A stretch of DNA of 64,000 nt. Source: Pseudomonas sp. KNUC1026 (lineage in GTDB: Bacteria; Pseudomonadota; Gammaproteobacteria; Pseudomonadales; Pseudomonadaceae). The position numbers and the translations under genes are program-made. Under the pieces are notes generated by a model. The model was given only the letters and a program-made list of their open reading frames with translations. It had not been told where the DNA came from and made no database searches. Location of the stretch: positions 558,001 to 622,000 of the forward strand of contig NZ_CP087138.1 in NCBI RefSeq assembly GCF_021650705.1, read 5' to 3'. Shown piece by piece: positions 40,203 to 49,042 of the stretch; position 1 is the stretch's first letter; each line of letters starts with the position of its first letter.

Positions 40203-41719
40203 ATGAAGCTGATCAATTTGTTGCTGCGAGCCGGCGCCCATGACGACCCGAAGCCGATCATCGAAACCGCCGAGCGTACCTACACCCGCGCCCAGGCCAT
40301 CGCCGAAGTACAGGCGCTGATCGGGCATCTGAGGCAGGCGGGTGTCGATTCGGGTGAGCGGGTGGTGGCGATCATCGAGCCAAATGCACGCGGGCTGTTT
40401 CTGTTGGCCGCAGCCAGCGCCATGGGGTTGCGGCTGATCATGCCTTACAACCTCGCCATGGGTGCGATCGCGGAATGGCTGGATGTCATCGAAGCGGCCC
40501 GCCCGGCCCATATCGTTGCGTTCACCCAGGATCGCGCGCTGCTCGATGAACTTGGCCAACGCCACCTTGCCGTGGTGCCAGACCGGGACACGCTGACGCC
40601 ACTGCCCTCCCGGCCGGCGGCATTCATCATCGATGATCTGCAGCCGGTCCCCGGCTTCCTGACCCTGTTCAGCAGCGGCACGTCCGGGGCACCCAAGCCG
40701 ATCAGCATCGGTGAAAGCCTGGTCTGTGCACGGGTTTTGAGCGTGACCCAAGCGCTGCAATTCTCAGGCACTGCACGCGCTTTGCTGACGGGCCTGTTCA
40801 ACAACACCACCGGGGTGATCTTTGCTTTCGGCTGCCTGCTGCACAACGCCTGCCTGGTGATCCCGCACAAGCGCGACGCGGCGCATTGGGCAACACAGGT
40901 GGCGGATCTTGAAATCACGCACCTGATGCTCAGGCCCGCCTTGCTCGCCACCTTCCTGGACGCAGTGGCCGCCCAGGCATTGAGCTTGAGCAGCCTGAGG
41001 GTACTGGCCTATGGCGCTGCGCCCGTGCCTGCCCCGGTGGTCGAGCGGGGGCGGTCGCTGCTGAGTTGCCAGTGGGTACAGGGTTACGGGCTCACCGAAA
41101 CCTTCGGGCCCTTCTGTTGGCTGGATGAAGCCGCGCACCGCGATGGCGCGCATCTGGGGCAACCCTATTGCATCGGCGTGCCTGACCACACGGCAGAGGT
41201 CAGGGTGCAAGCGCAGGCGCCGGAGCAACCGGGGGTGCTTGAAGTTCGCACGGCGCTGCTCATGGATGGTTACGTCGATTTCGCCAGCGGCCGGGTCAGC
41301 GAACCGCCCAGCTGGTACGGCACGGGCGACCTTGCCTGCTTCGATTCGGCTGGCCGCTTGCTGCTCAAGGGCCGGCAGAAGAGGTGGTGCTCAGCGCCAA
41401 CGGCCACTCGATCTACCCCGCCGAAATCGAGGCTGTCGCACACCAGTGCACTGGGGTGAGCGAGGCCACGTTGATCAGCCGCCGGGTGCCAGGCGACGAC
41501 GGCGAGCGCCCCGTGCTGTGCGTCGCCGGCCAGATCAGCCGCGAACGCCAGCCCACAGCCCTCGAGCATGTGGCAAACACGCTGCAGGCCTGCCTGAGCG
41601 CCGAAAATGGCCGGACTACATCGTATTTCTCGCCCTCGGCATTACCGCGCAACGGCAATGGAAAGATCGCCCGCAACGCCATCCATTTCGAAATTCCCCC
41701 TGTTTCCCTGACCTGTTGA
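40203..41719 (+). CDS. AMP-forming acyl/aryl ligase (three indels)
   Basis: Adenylate-forming enzyme of the ANL superfamily, about 505 residues. Motifs in order: P-loop FSSGTSGAPKP (156-166), QGYGLTETFGP, GTGDLACFDSAGRLLLKGR, NGHSIYPAEIEAV and the C-terminal lysine motif LPRNGNGKIAR. It may activate a starter acid or a released product. The frame breaks near 41383 (one base missing after GRQK, before VVLSANG). A short out-of-frame stretch at about 41614-41631 also occurs, where KWPDYIVFL is readable in another frame between compensating indels. With these fixed it is a normal full-length ligase. It lies 13 bp after the ACP and 7 bp before the aromatase gene. Confidence 0.85.
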
Positions 41720-41726
41720 GGTATCG

Positions 41727-43145
41727 ATGAACGCTTGCTCTCATTCGGTGTGTTGCGATGCGCCGGCAGCGACGGTGTACGGCATTATCCGAGACTCGGC
41801 CCAGTGGCCGCTGCTCTTCGAGCCTTGCCAGGCGGTTACCGCGATAGAGCGCGGTGAGCAGCATGAGGTCATCCGTGTTTCGGCCATGGTCGATGGCAAG
41901 GTGATGAACTGGTGCTCGCGCAGAGCATTCGACGACACGCTGCTCTCGATCCAGTCCCACAGCGACATGCCGATGGACTTCATCAAGGCGATGAGCGTGA
42001 CCTGGAAGGTGATTTCGCTCAGTGCAGCTCGTAGCCTGCTGGTGCTTGAACACCTGTATCAGCGCGCCGATGTGGCCTCAGCCGATCAACAGAGGGCGGC
42101 GCAGGAAGAGGCTTCGTTTCTGCGTGGGCTCAATGCCAACTCCACTACCGAGCTTGGCAACATCCGCGACGCTGCCTATCGCATCGCCCGCCAGCGCGAA
42201 TGTGGCCCCGCGGGGGCCAGCAGCCAGTCCCTGATTTGCCAGGCCCCGGCCGACGAGGTATTTGCGCTGGTCAGCGATACCTCGGCCTGGCCCGGTATCC
42301 TGAGCAACTGCGACAGCGCAGTGGTCGAGCACGCAGAGCCGGGCATGCAGGTAGTGCGCATCGACGCACACCTGGATGGCAAGGCTGCGTCCTGGCTCAC
42401 CCGGCGGACGTTGCTTGAAGGCGCTCGGCGTGTGGATTTCGAGTTGCTGACGCCGATGCCATTGCTCAAAAGCATGACCGGCACCTGGCGGGTGATTGCA
42501 CTGGATGCCAGAACCAGCCTGCTTCAGGTGGATCGCCGCTGGCAGATGGTGGACCAGTTGCCGGATGACGAGACGCGGTTTTCCAGCCTCCAGGCGGCCA
42601 GCCAGTGGTTCGATGAATTCGTGGCAGGCAATGGGCTGCAAGAGCTGACGCTGTTCAAGCGCCATGTCGAAGGCAGCGGCTCTCAGGCGTTCGCGGTGGT
42701 CAGCGAGCATCGGCTGGCGCATCACGCCGATGCGGTGTTCGCCGCGCTGCGGGATATCCAGGCATGGCCTGAATATGTCCAGCATTGCCAGACGCTCGAC
42801 ACGCGGTTCGACAATGGCCTCTGGCAGGCGATGAGTTTCAGCAGCGATGTCGGCGCCCAGGCCGAGGTCCAGAGCGTTCGCTGGTGTGACCCCTTGGAAC
42901 GCACCATCGAATACTTCCAACCGGTGCCGCCAGCGGTCATGGCGCGCCACACCGGCCGTTGGAAAGTTGTACCCGAGGCCTCGGGCCGCAGTTGTACGGT
43001 GCGCGCCGAGCATGAAATCGAACTCTGCGACGGCATGAATACGGCAGAGCAGGCCGGGCGTGTGAGCGAAACCGTCACCGCGCATGCGCAGGCCTTGCTT
43101 GCGGCGATCGACCAGCGGCTGGCCGCTGCCAGGGTGGCAGCATGA
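41727..43145 (+). CDS. Aromatase/cyclase with three SRPBCC domains
   Basis: A 472-residue protein made of three consecutive START/SRPBCC domains (about 5-150, 166-308 and 326-470). Each repeats the pattern of an opening strand with A(P/H)A-x-x-V(Y/F), a W-P pair (AQWPLLF, SAWPGIL, QAWPEYV) and a late W(K/R)V strand (VTWKVIS, GTWRVIA, GRWKVVP). Actinomycete aromatase/cyclases (ActVII, TcmN families) have one or two such domains. By homology it folds and aromatises the first ring of the polyketide. It overlaps the hydrolase gene by 4 bp. Confidence 0.87.
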   Translation: MNACSHSVCCDAPAATVYGIIRDSAQWPLLFEPCQAVTAIERGEQHEVIRVSAMVDGKVMNWCSRRAFDDTLLSIQSHSDMPMDFIKAMSVTWKVISLSAARSLLVLEHLYQRADVASADQQRAAQEEASFLRGLNANSTTELGNIRDAAYRIARQRECGPAGASSQSLICQAPADEVFALVSDTSAWPGILSNCDSAVVEHAEPGMQVVRIDAHLDGKAASWLTRRTLLEGARRVDFELLTPMPLLKSMTGTWRVIALDARTSLLQVDRRWQMVDQLPDDETRFSSLQAASQWFDEFVAGNGLQELTLFKRHVEGSGSQAFAVVSEHRLAHHADAVFAALRDIQAWPEYVQHCQTLDTRFDNGLWQAMSFSSDVGAQAEVQSVRWCDPLERTIEYFQPVPPAVMARHTGRWKVVPEASGRSCTVRAEHEIELCDGMNTAEQAGRVSETVTAHAQALLAAIDQRLAAARVAA

Positions 43146-44308
43146 ACGCGCTCGTGCCGGTGCCTGCCCGCCGCGCACGGCTGTCGCCTGCGGTCTTCGA
43201 GGCGGTCGGTTATTTCATTCCGCGGTTGTTGTTCGGCGACCCGCACATTGCGCCCAAGTTGAGCTGGGGCGACATCGTCTACGCACTGGACGGGTTCGAT
43301 GAGAGCTGCCTGGATCTGGGCTCTGCGCTGTTCTGGGATCGTTGGCGTGAGGCCTGGGAGCGCCGTGCCAACACCCACCTGGCACGTGCCGAACTCGCAA
43401 GAGGCGTGGCTGCCCGTTCGCTTTCTCTGCGCCGCGCGGCGGCTTGCCTGCATTGGGCGGAGTTCATGTATTTCGAAGACCGCCAGTGCAAGGCTCGGCT
43501 GCGGGAGCGAGTACGGGAGTGTTTCAAGCAGAGCCTGACGTTCGACGGCTATCGAATGACCGAATACACCTTCACCGTGAGCGGCCACCCCTCTGCCTCG
43601 ACTTACCGTTACTGGGTGCTCACCCCGGCCCGGAGCCGTAGCGAGCCCTGGCCCTGTGCATTGCTCATCAATGGCCTGGATTCGATCACCGAGGTCGAAG
43701 TGTTGACGCTGGGTGAGACCTTCTTGCGCAACGGCCGTGCCGTGATCCTTTTCGAAGGCCCCGGCCAGGGCCTGGAGCTGGGGCGCAGCGCGCTGCGTGC
43801 CGACATGGAAATGGTGATCGCCCAGCTGCTGGTGGCGCTGGCCCAACGCCGTTACCTGGACCTTTCGGACCTCGGCCTGTTGGGCGTGAGCTTCGGCGGC
43901 TACCTGGCGCTCAGAGCTGCCCACGCGTTACCGGATGCCTTTGGCTGGGTGGTGAACTTCTCCGGGGGGCCGCGTGTTCGCAGCTACCAGAACCTGCCGC
44001 GGCGGCTCAAGCAAGACTTCGCCTATGCCTTCGGCATCACCGACCTCGCCCGCATGCCTGAACTGCTCGACAGCCTGGCGCTGCCCGAAGGCTCCAGGGC
44101 GAGCCCGCCAATCCTGAGTGTTCATGGCGCCTTCGACGACATTTTCGCGCTGGCTGACCTGCGTGCGGCTATCGCGTCCTGGGGCGGGCATCACCGTCTC
44201 GAGGTACTCGAGGGGGAGGCCCACGTGTGCCTTCATGAATTGCCCGAATGCCTGGACCTGATCATCGATTGGATATCAACATTGCACACACCGGAGGCGC
44301 AGCCTTGA
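43142..44308 (+). CDS. Alpha/beta hydrolase (FrsA/dihydropseudooxynicotine-hydrolase-like)
   Basis: A 388-residue hydrolase with an N-terminal helical region (about 1-135) and a C-terminal alpha/beta core. The nucleophile is S250 in LGVSFGGYLAL, the acid lies in SVHGAFDDIFAL and the histidine in GEAHVCLHE. FEGPGQGLELGR forms the oxyanion region. The layout resembles the FrsA/2,6-dihydropseudooxynicotine hydrolase group, which cleaves C-C or ester bonds in 1,3-diketone-like compounds. It may release or trim the polyketide. It overlaps both neighbours by 4 bp. Confidence 0.82.
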   Translation: MNALVPVPARRARLSPAVFEAVGYFIPRLLFGDPHIAPKLSWGDIVYALDGFDESCLDLGSALFWDRWREAWERRANTHLARAELARGVAARSLSLRRAAACLHWAEFMYFEDRQCKARLRERVRECFKQSLTFDGYRMTEYTFTVSGHPSASTYRYWVLTPARSRSEPWPCALLINGLDSITEVEVLTLGETFLRNGRAVILFEGPGQGLELGRSALRADMEMVIAQLLVALAQRRYLDLSDLGLLGVSFGGYLALRAAHALPDAFGWVVNFSGGPRVRSYQNLPRRLKQDFAYAFGITDLARMPELLDSLALPEGSRASPPILSVHGAFDDIFALADLRAAIASWGGHHRLEVLEGEAHVCLHELPECLDLIIDWISTLHTPEAQP

Positions 44309-45492
44309 AAGCACGACTGAGTTTTCTGTATTTCTCGATCTTCGCCTTTGTCGGGATCCACATGCCTTTCTGGCCGGTGTGGCTAAAGGCCAAGGGCCTG
44401 GACGACACCGCCATCGCCTTTCTGACCGCTTTGTCATTTGCGTTGAAGGTAGTCGTCACACCGCTGATGGCACGCCATAGCGACCGTCACGGGTCGCAGC
44501 ATCGGCTGTTGGCCGGTCTGGCGCTGGGCATGCTGGCAGGCGCGGTGTGCTTCTACTGGGTCGACACGTTACTGGGCATCACGCTGCTGACGCTGTTCAC
44601 CTTCGCTTGCTGGTCGCCGATCATGTCGTTGGCCGAAACCATCACTTTGGCCAATGCCAAGGAACGCAACCTGGACTACGGCCGTATACGGGTCTGGGGT
44701 TCGGTCGCCTTTCTGCTGGTCGCCTTGATGGGCGGTGCGCTCATCGCTTCGCTGGACAAGCAGGGCATCCTCACGGCACTGGTGGGTACCATCGCGCTGA
44801 TCCTGGTTGCCAGTGTCTTGCTGCTGCCAACCGGAGTGCCGGGTGCTCAGCCTACCAATACCGAAGCCTCGCTTCGGCCGTTTCTGCGCAGCAAGGGGTT
44901 CATGCTGTTTCTGCTCGCGGCATCTCTGATTCAGGGCAGCCATGCGGTCTATTTCACCTTTGCGACCTTGCACTGGATCAGCGAAGGCCTCAGTGCCAGC
45001 AGCATTGGCGCGTTGTGGGCCGTCAGCCTGGCAGTGGAGCTGGCCTTCTTCTTTTTCGGCAAGCCGGTGGTTCAGCGCCTGGGCCCGATCAACGTTCTCG
45101 TATTGGGTGGCATTGCCGCCGCCGCACGTTGGTGCCTGATCGGGATGAGCTCCAATATCGCCGTGCTGGCGGTGGCGCAATCGCTTCATGCGGCAACCTT
45201 CGGAGCATCGCATTTCGCTGCAATGCTGCTGATCATGGGCTCAGTGGACAAACGCTTGTGTGCCACGGCGCAAGGGCTTTATTCCTCGGCGATCATGGGG
45301 CTGAGCATGGGGGTGTTCGTTCTGCTCGCCGGGCCGCTTTATGCCACTTACGGCCATGCGGCGTTCTATGTCATGGCGGCCGCGGCAGCGGCGGGGGCAA
45401 CGTTGTTGTGGTGTGCACGCCGTGCCGTATTCAAAGTGTCGGCCGATTCGGGTATTGAACCTGGCCAGCCGGGGCTTGTTAATCGCGCCTGA
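44305..45492 (+). CDS. MFS transporter, probable product exporter
   Basis: Membrane protein of about 395 residues with 12 predicted helices, resembling the HcaT/nucleoside-symporter-like MFS group (start FLYFSIFAFVGIHMPFWPVWL; loop ARHSDRHGSQHR; YGRIRVWGSVAFL). I choose the TTG at 44305, which overlaps the hydrolase stop and has GGAGG 9 bp upstream. The open frame extends upstream to 44248 but within the hydrolase. As the last gene of the operon it is a candidate exporter of the polyketide. Confidence 0.78.
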   Translation: MKARLSFLYFSIFAFVGIHMPFWPVWLKAKGLDDTAIAFLTALSFALKVVVTPLMARHSDRHGSQHRLLAGLALGMLAGAVCFYWVDTLLGITLLTLFTFACWSPIMSLAETITLANAKERNLDYGRIRVWGSVAFLLVALMGGALIASLDKQGILTALVGTIALILVASVLLLPTGVPGAQPTNTEASLRPFLRSKGFMLFLLAASLIQGSHAVYFTFATLHWISEGLSASSIGALWAVSLAVELAFFFFGKPVVQRLGPINVLVLGGIAAAARWCLIGMSSNIAVLAVAQSLHAATFGASHFAAMLLIMGSVDKRLCATAQGLYSSAIMGLSMGVFVLLAGPLYATYGHAAFYVMAAAAAAGATLLWCARRAVFKVSADSGIEPGQPGLVNRA

Positions 45493-45539
45493 CCAAAGCT
45501 GCATTTCGGGGCTGAGTCAAATAGAAGTTGTAACAGGCC

Positions 45540-45569
45540 TTGTCTGAATAGTTCAATAAAGTTTATATT
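45540..45569 (+). promoter_or_regulatory. Probable sigma-70 promoter of the luxR-type gene
   Basis: TTGTCT (45540-45545) and TATATT (45564-45569) are 18 bp apart in the AT-rich 103-bp gap after the MFS gene, 27 bp before the receptor ATG. No lux box was seen here, so the receptor may be made constitutively. Confidence 0.5.
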
Positions 45570-45595
45570 GAATCCTCAGGGAGCGAGGATGAAGT

Positions 45596-46306
45596 ATGAA
45601 CAATTGGCAAAGTGATATTCTCACTGTGCTCGACGGCTGTGCTTCAGAAGAACACGTCTTTCAGGCAGTGGCGTCGAGTGTGTGTGCATTGGGTTTTGAA
45701 TGGGCGGCGTTCGGGATCGAGTCGCCCAGCATGCAAGCCGAACCCCAGATCGCAATGATCAACAACTACCCGGAGAAGTGGCAGGCTCATTATCACGCTC
45801 GCCGCTATCTGGCGGCTGATCCTACTGTCGCAAATGCCCGGAATTCGCAGGCTCTGTCGGTATGGAGCAACCATGGCTTCGCGGCCTGCCCGCAACTCTG
45901 GGAGGATGCGCAGGCATTCGATCTGCGCGTCGGCGTGGCGCAGTCGTGCTTCGGCGAGTATTCAAAAAGTTTGTTGACCCTGGCCCGTTCGCGAGAAGAG
46001 TTTACACTCGCGGAAAGGGAGTCGAAGCGCGCCAACATACGCTGGTTAGTGTCAACTGCACATATGTATATTTCCCGTTACTACAGAAACAACCAAGCCG
46101 ATGCATGCCGGCATCAGCTCACCAAACGGGAAGTGGAAGTGTTGAAGTGGACAGGTGTCGGGCGCACATCGCCAGAGATTTCGGCGTTGTTGTTTATTTC
46201 CGAAAATACGGTGAACTACCACATCAAGAATGCGGTAGCAAAGTTGAAAGTCGAGAATAAAACCGCAGCGGCGGTGATATTGGCGATGTGGGGTGTTTTC
46301 TGTTGA
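45596..46306 (+). CDS. LuxR-family AHL-responsive transcription regulator
   Basis: Full-length quorum-sensing receptor of 236 residues. The N-terminal autoinducer domain has the conserved W62, Y66, D75, P76, W90 and G113. The C-terminal LuxR helix-turn-helix has E179, L183 and G188 (LTKREVEVLKW and GRTSPEISALLFISENTVNYHI). It is thus a true AHL receptor and not a two-component output protein. It is encoded at the far end of the locus on the same strand as the AHL synthase operon. It likely binds the lux box at 32278. Its base composition is more AT-rich than the flanking core genes. Confidence 0.92.
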   Translation: MNNWQSDILTVLDGCASEEHVFQAVASSVCALGFEWAAFGIESPSMQAEPQIAMINNYPEKWQAHYHARRYLAADPTVANARNSQALSVWSNHGFAACPQLWEDAQAFDLRVGVAQSCFGEYSKSLLTLARSREEFTLAERESKRANIRWLVSTAHMYISRYYRNNQADACRHQLTKREVEVLKWTGVGRTSPEISALLFISENTVNYHIKNAVAKLKVENKTAAAVILAMWGVFC

Positions 46307-46310
46307 CCTG

Positions 46311-46342
46311 GGCATTACCGCAGTTGCGATTGCGGTAATGCC
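46311..46342. terminator. Perfect 12-bp hairpin at the end of the luxR-type gene
   Basis: GGCATTACCGCA and its exact reverse complement TGCGGTAATGCC flank an 8-nt loop, 4 bp after the regulator stop and between convergent genes. It may act as a bidirectional terminator, but neither side has a T run. It may also be the right boundary of the inserted locus. Confidence 0.5.
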
Positions 46343-46370
46343 ATTCAGGCCCTTGCGCTTTCAGCCAGCA

Positions 46371-46736
46371 TCACTCCGGCACGAACACTCGCAGGCGATG
46401 GCCATCGGGGTCCAGTGCGACGAAGGTGTAGCCGAAATCCAGGTGCTGCGGGGTTTGAACCACGGGCAAGCCTTTGTTGACCCAGTCGGTGTGGGTGGCA
46501 TCTACCAGTGCCTTGTCGCTCACGCAAAAAGCGATCTCTCCTTCGGTGCCCAGCGTGCCTGCACCTGGCTTGACCGTATGGCGTGACCACAGCCCGAGCA
46601 TGACACCGGATTCGAGCTTGAACATGGCGAAGGTGGGGGAGGCCTCCAGCGGCGGATGGCCGAGCAGTGCCTGGTAGAAGGCCACGCTGGCCGTGGGGTT
46701 GTCGACGTACAGGATGAAGAAATTGGGCGTGATCAT
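46371..46736 (-). CDS. VOC-family (glyoxalase/bleomycin-resistance-like) protein
   Basis: A 121-residue vicinal-oxygen-chelate protein with two beta-alpha-beta-beta-beta units. It starts MITPNFFILYVDNPTASVAFYQALLG and ends with YTFVALDPDGHRLRVFVPE, the typical metal-ligand glutamate region. The substrate is unknown. The next gene upstream on the same strand is a WYL-type regulator, a common pairing in pseudomonads. Confidence 0.85.
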   Translation of the reverse strand: MITPNFFILYVDNPTASVAFYQALLGHPPLEASPTFAMFKLESGVMLGLWSRHTVKPGAGTLGTEGEIAFCVSDKALVDATHTDWVNKGLPVVQTPQHLDFGYTFVALDPDGHRLRVFVPE

Positions 46737-46823
46737 AGGGCCTCCTGGCTTGCATATGGGCCGCCGGATTGACGGTCGCGCCCATCCTACCCAGCGCTTT
46801 ACCTATTTCTGTCAGCAGCCGTA

Positions 46824-47504
46824 TCAGGCCTGGATGCCCTGGTCGGCGCGCCATGCCTTCAGCAGGGCCCGGCGCGGTGTCGGGTAGCGTTGCTCGGTCG
46901 GCTCCAGCGTGAGGATACGGTCGCAGCGAAAGTGCCGAAAGCTGCCGCGCAGCTCGCACCAGGCTACCAGCACGTGGGCCTGGTCGAAGTAGCCCAGCGC
47001 GAACGGCCACACCAGCCGTGTGGACACCTGCCCCTGGCCGTCGCGGTAGTGCAGGTGTGCCTTGCATTCGGCCTTGATGGCCTGGCGCAGGCTGAGGTGA
47101 GTGGCGGAATCCAGCACGGGGCTTGCGCCCACCAGCAATGCCGAGTCGTCCAGTTCGTTTCGAAGGCGCTCGGGCAACACGCTGTGGATTTTTTCCAAGG
47201 CATCCCTGGCCGCCATGACCAGCCGCTCATCCGCCCGTGCTGCAACCCAGCGAGAGCCCAGTGCCAGCGCCTCCAGTTCCTCTTCGGTGAACATCAGCGG
47301 CGGCAGCATGAAGCCTGGATGAAGCACAAAACCCAGGCCCGCGACGCCTTCGATATGAGCACCTTGTTCCTTCAAGGTATCGATATCGCGGTAGAGCGTG
47401 CGCAGGGTAATGCCCAGTTCTTCAGCCAGGGCTGCCCCGGTCACGGGAAAGCGATGGCGGCGCAGAATCTGGATCAGGCTCAACAGTCGTTGGGAACGAG
47501 ACAT
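46824..47504 (-). CDS. YafY-type transcription regulator (HTH_11 + WYL)
   Basis: A 226-residue DeoR-like regulator. The N-terminal HTH is in MSRSQRLLSLIQILRRHRFP and LGITLRTLYRDIDTLKEQG. The C-terminal WYL-like domain (about 85-225) probably senses a ligand. I take the ATG at 47504, where homology begins, although the frame extends to 47777. It lies 87 bp upstream of the VOC gene, which it probably controls. Confidence 0.87.
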   Translation of the reverse strand: MSRSQRLLSLIQILRRHRFPVTGAALAEELGITLRTLYRDIDTLKEQGAHIEGVAGLGFVLHPGFMLPPLMFTEEELEALALGSRWVAARADERLVMAARDALEKIHSVLPERLRNELDDSALLVGASPVLDSATHLSLRQAIKAECKAHLHYRDGQGQVSTRLVWPFALGYFDQAHVLVAWCELRGSFRHFRCDRILTLEPTEQRYPTPRRALLKAWRADQGIQA

Positions 47505-47652
47505 GGAAAGCAGGCCGTGTAGCGAGTGGACGAGGGCCTGAATTGTATAGCGCTGCCGATGCGCGCGTACTGCTTCCGCGCAGATCGACGGGTGATGGCT
47601 AAGCGCTTCGCTTATGGAGTAGGCTCGGGGCTGGTCTGACAACTGGCCCGCC

Positions 47653-48417
47653 ATGAACATCCTCTTTCTCAAACTGATCATCACCCCCAGCCTGATGATG
47701 GCCATATCCCTGGTGGCGCGGCGCTGGGGCCCGTTTCTCGGTGGGCTGCTGGCTGGCCTGCCGATCACCTCCACCACCGTAATGGCGTTCCTGGCATTGG
47801 AGCAGGGGCCGGCGTTTGCCGTGGCAGTGGTGCCCAGCGCGCTGGCCGGCCTGGCGGCGGTGGTGTGCAGTTACCTTGCCTACCTGCAAGTGGCCAAGCG
47901 TTGGCACTGGGGGCTGGCGCTTGCCGCTGCGGTGCTGGGGTTCGCCTTTACCTGCACGCTGCTGCAGTGGGCGGGCTCACTGTGGCTGTCAGTGCTGGCA
48001 TGCCTGGCGCTGGTAGCGACCATCCTGCCCTTGGCACCTGCCCGCGTGTTGCCTGCCAGTGCGCGCCCGTCTCGCTCTTGGGAGATCCCGGCTCGCATGA
48101 TCGCGGCGACGTCGTTGCTGCTGGTCATCACCGGCGGCGCACCGTGGTGGGGGCCGAAGGTGAGCGGTGTGCTGGCGCCCATCCCGGTGATCGCCTGGCC
48201 GCTGGTGGTGTTCAGCCACTTGCAGGTCGGCCTGCTGGCGATGGCCTCCACCGTGCGCGGGAACGCGCTGGGGGCACTGGGGGTGGTGGCGTTTTACTTG
48301 GTGATCTGGCTGGGGGCGAGTGTGGTGGGGATCTGGCTGGCGTTGTTACTGGGGGTGGCGGCGTCTCTGCTGGTGACATTCGGGGTTGTGGGGTTCTTGC
48401 GGTTGCGCAGGCGCTGA
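47653..48417 (+). CDS. Integral membrane protein of unknown function
   Basis: A 254-residue protein with seven or eight hydrophobic segments and few charged residues. It begins MNILFLKLIITPSLMMAISL and has GPFLGGLLAGLPITSTTVMAFLAL near residues 26-50. I recognise it only as a conserved membrane-protein type in pseudomonads. It is divergent from the YafY-type regulator, 148 bp away. No motif identifies a substrate. Confidence 0.7.
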   Translation: MNILFLKLIITPSLMMAISLVARRWGPFLGGLLAGLPITSTTVMAFLALEQGPAFAVAVVPSALAGLAAVVCSYLAYLQVAKRWHWGLALAAAVLGFAFTCTLLQWAGSLWLSVLACLALVATILPLAPARVLPASARPSRSWEIPARMIAATSLLLVITGGAPWWGPKVSGVLAPIPVIAWPLVVFSHLQVGLLAMASTVRGNALGALGVVAFYLVIWLGASVVGIWLALLLGVAASLLVTFGVVGFLRLRRR

Positions 48418-48503
48418 TACCTGCGCGTCGCCCGGCTAGCCGGCCTCCCACTGAGCTCCAAGCTCCAAGCTCCAAGCCCAAACCTCCCAGTTCAATCAGT
48501 AAA

Positions 48504-48526
48504 TGGGAGGGCGGCTTGCCGCGCGA
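48504..48526 (+). repeat. REP-like element (copy 2)
   Basis: TGGGAGGGCGGCTTGCCGCG (48504-48523) repeats the core found at 27061. A short inverted partner CCTCCCA lies at 48483. It occupies the gap between convergent genes. Just upstream (about 48457-48478) CTCCAAG is repeated in tandem three times. Confidence 0.75.
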
Positions 48527-48565
48527 GATGCTGCCAGATCGCCACGGCTTGATGCTGCCGAAATC

Positions 48566-48979
48566 TCAGTGCCGGCTGGCCTGATCGACCTGCAACGCCA
48601 GCAACTGCTTCTCCTGCACCCAGTCGAACGGCTCGTCGTTCTCTTCGGCTTCGAAGCGCCGCTCTTCCAGTTGCTGGTAGAGCTCGATCTCTTCATCGGG
48701 CATGAAGTGCAGGCAATCGCCGCCGAAGAACCACAGCAGGTCGCGCGGCACCAGGTGGGCGATCTGCGGGTAGCGCTGGATGGTCTGGCAGATCAGGTCC
48801 TGGCCCAGGTACTGGCTTTGCACCGGGTCTTGCGGCAGTTGTTCGAGCAACTCGTCGAAGCGCTCCAGAAACAGCGCGTGGCTTTCCTCGGGCACCTGCT
48901 CGGCCTCGCCGAGGGCGCCGAGGATGTTGCGCAGGTGGCGGAGCAGGGCCAGGTGGTGTTCGAGGGCGGAAACGGTCAT
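48566..48979 (-). CDS. Conserved hypothetical protein (PA2817-like)
   Basis: Acidic 137-residue soluble protein, leucine- and glutamate-rich, with no membrane segment. It starts MTVSALEHHLALLRHLRNIL. The block VPRDLLWFFGGDCLHFMPDEEI recalls the PA2817 family, whose gene also lies near fadE and a GST gene in P. aeruginosa (PA2811-PA2817, from memory). Function is unknown. The ATG at 48979 is preferred over an upstream frame extension that has no family likeness. Confidence 0.7.
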   Translation of the reverse strand: MTVSALEHHLALLRHLRNILGALGEAEQVPEESHALFLERFDELLEQLPQDPVQSQYLGQDLICQTIQRYPQIAHLVPRDLLWFFGGDCLHFMPDEEIELYQQLEERRFEAEENDEPFDWVQEKQLLALQVDQASRH

Positions 48980-49042
48980 GGCACAAGGCTCCTGGAGAAA
49001 ACGGCCGGGCAGTATAAAGGCTTGCGCCGGCCGCTGTAACAC

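Noticed and set aside
48457..48478. Short tandem CTCCAAG repeats as a possible CRISPR or phase-variable tract
   Set aside because: Only three units of seven or eight bases, no spacers and no coding frame; at most a minor slippage repeat.
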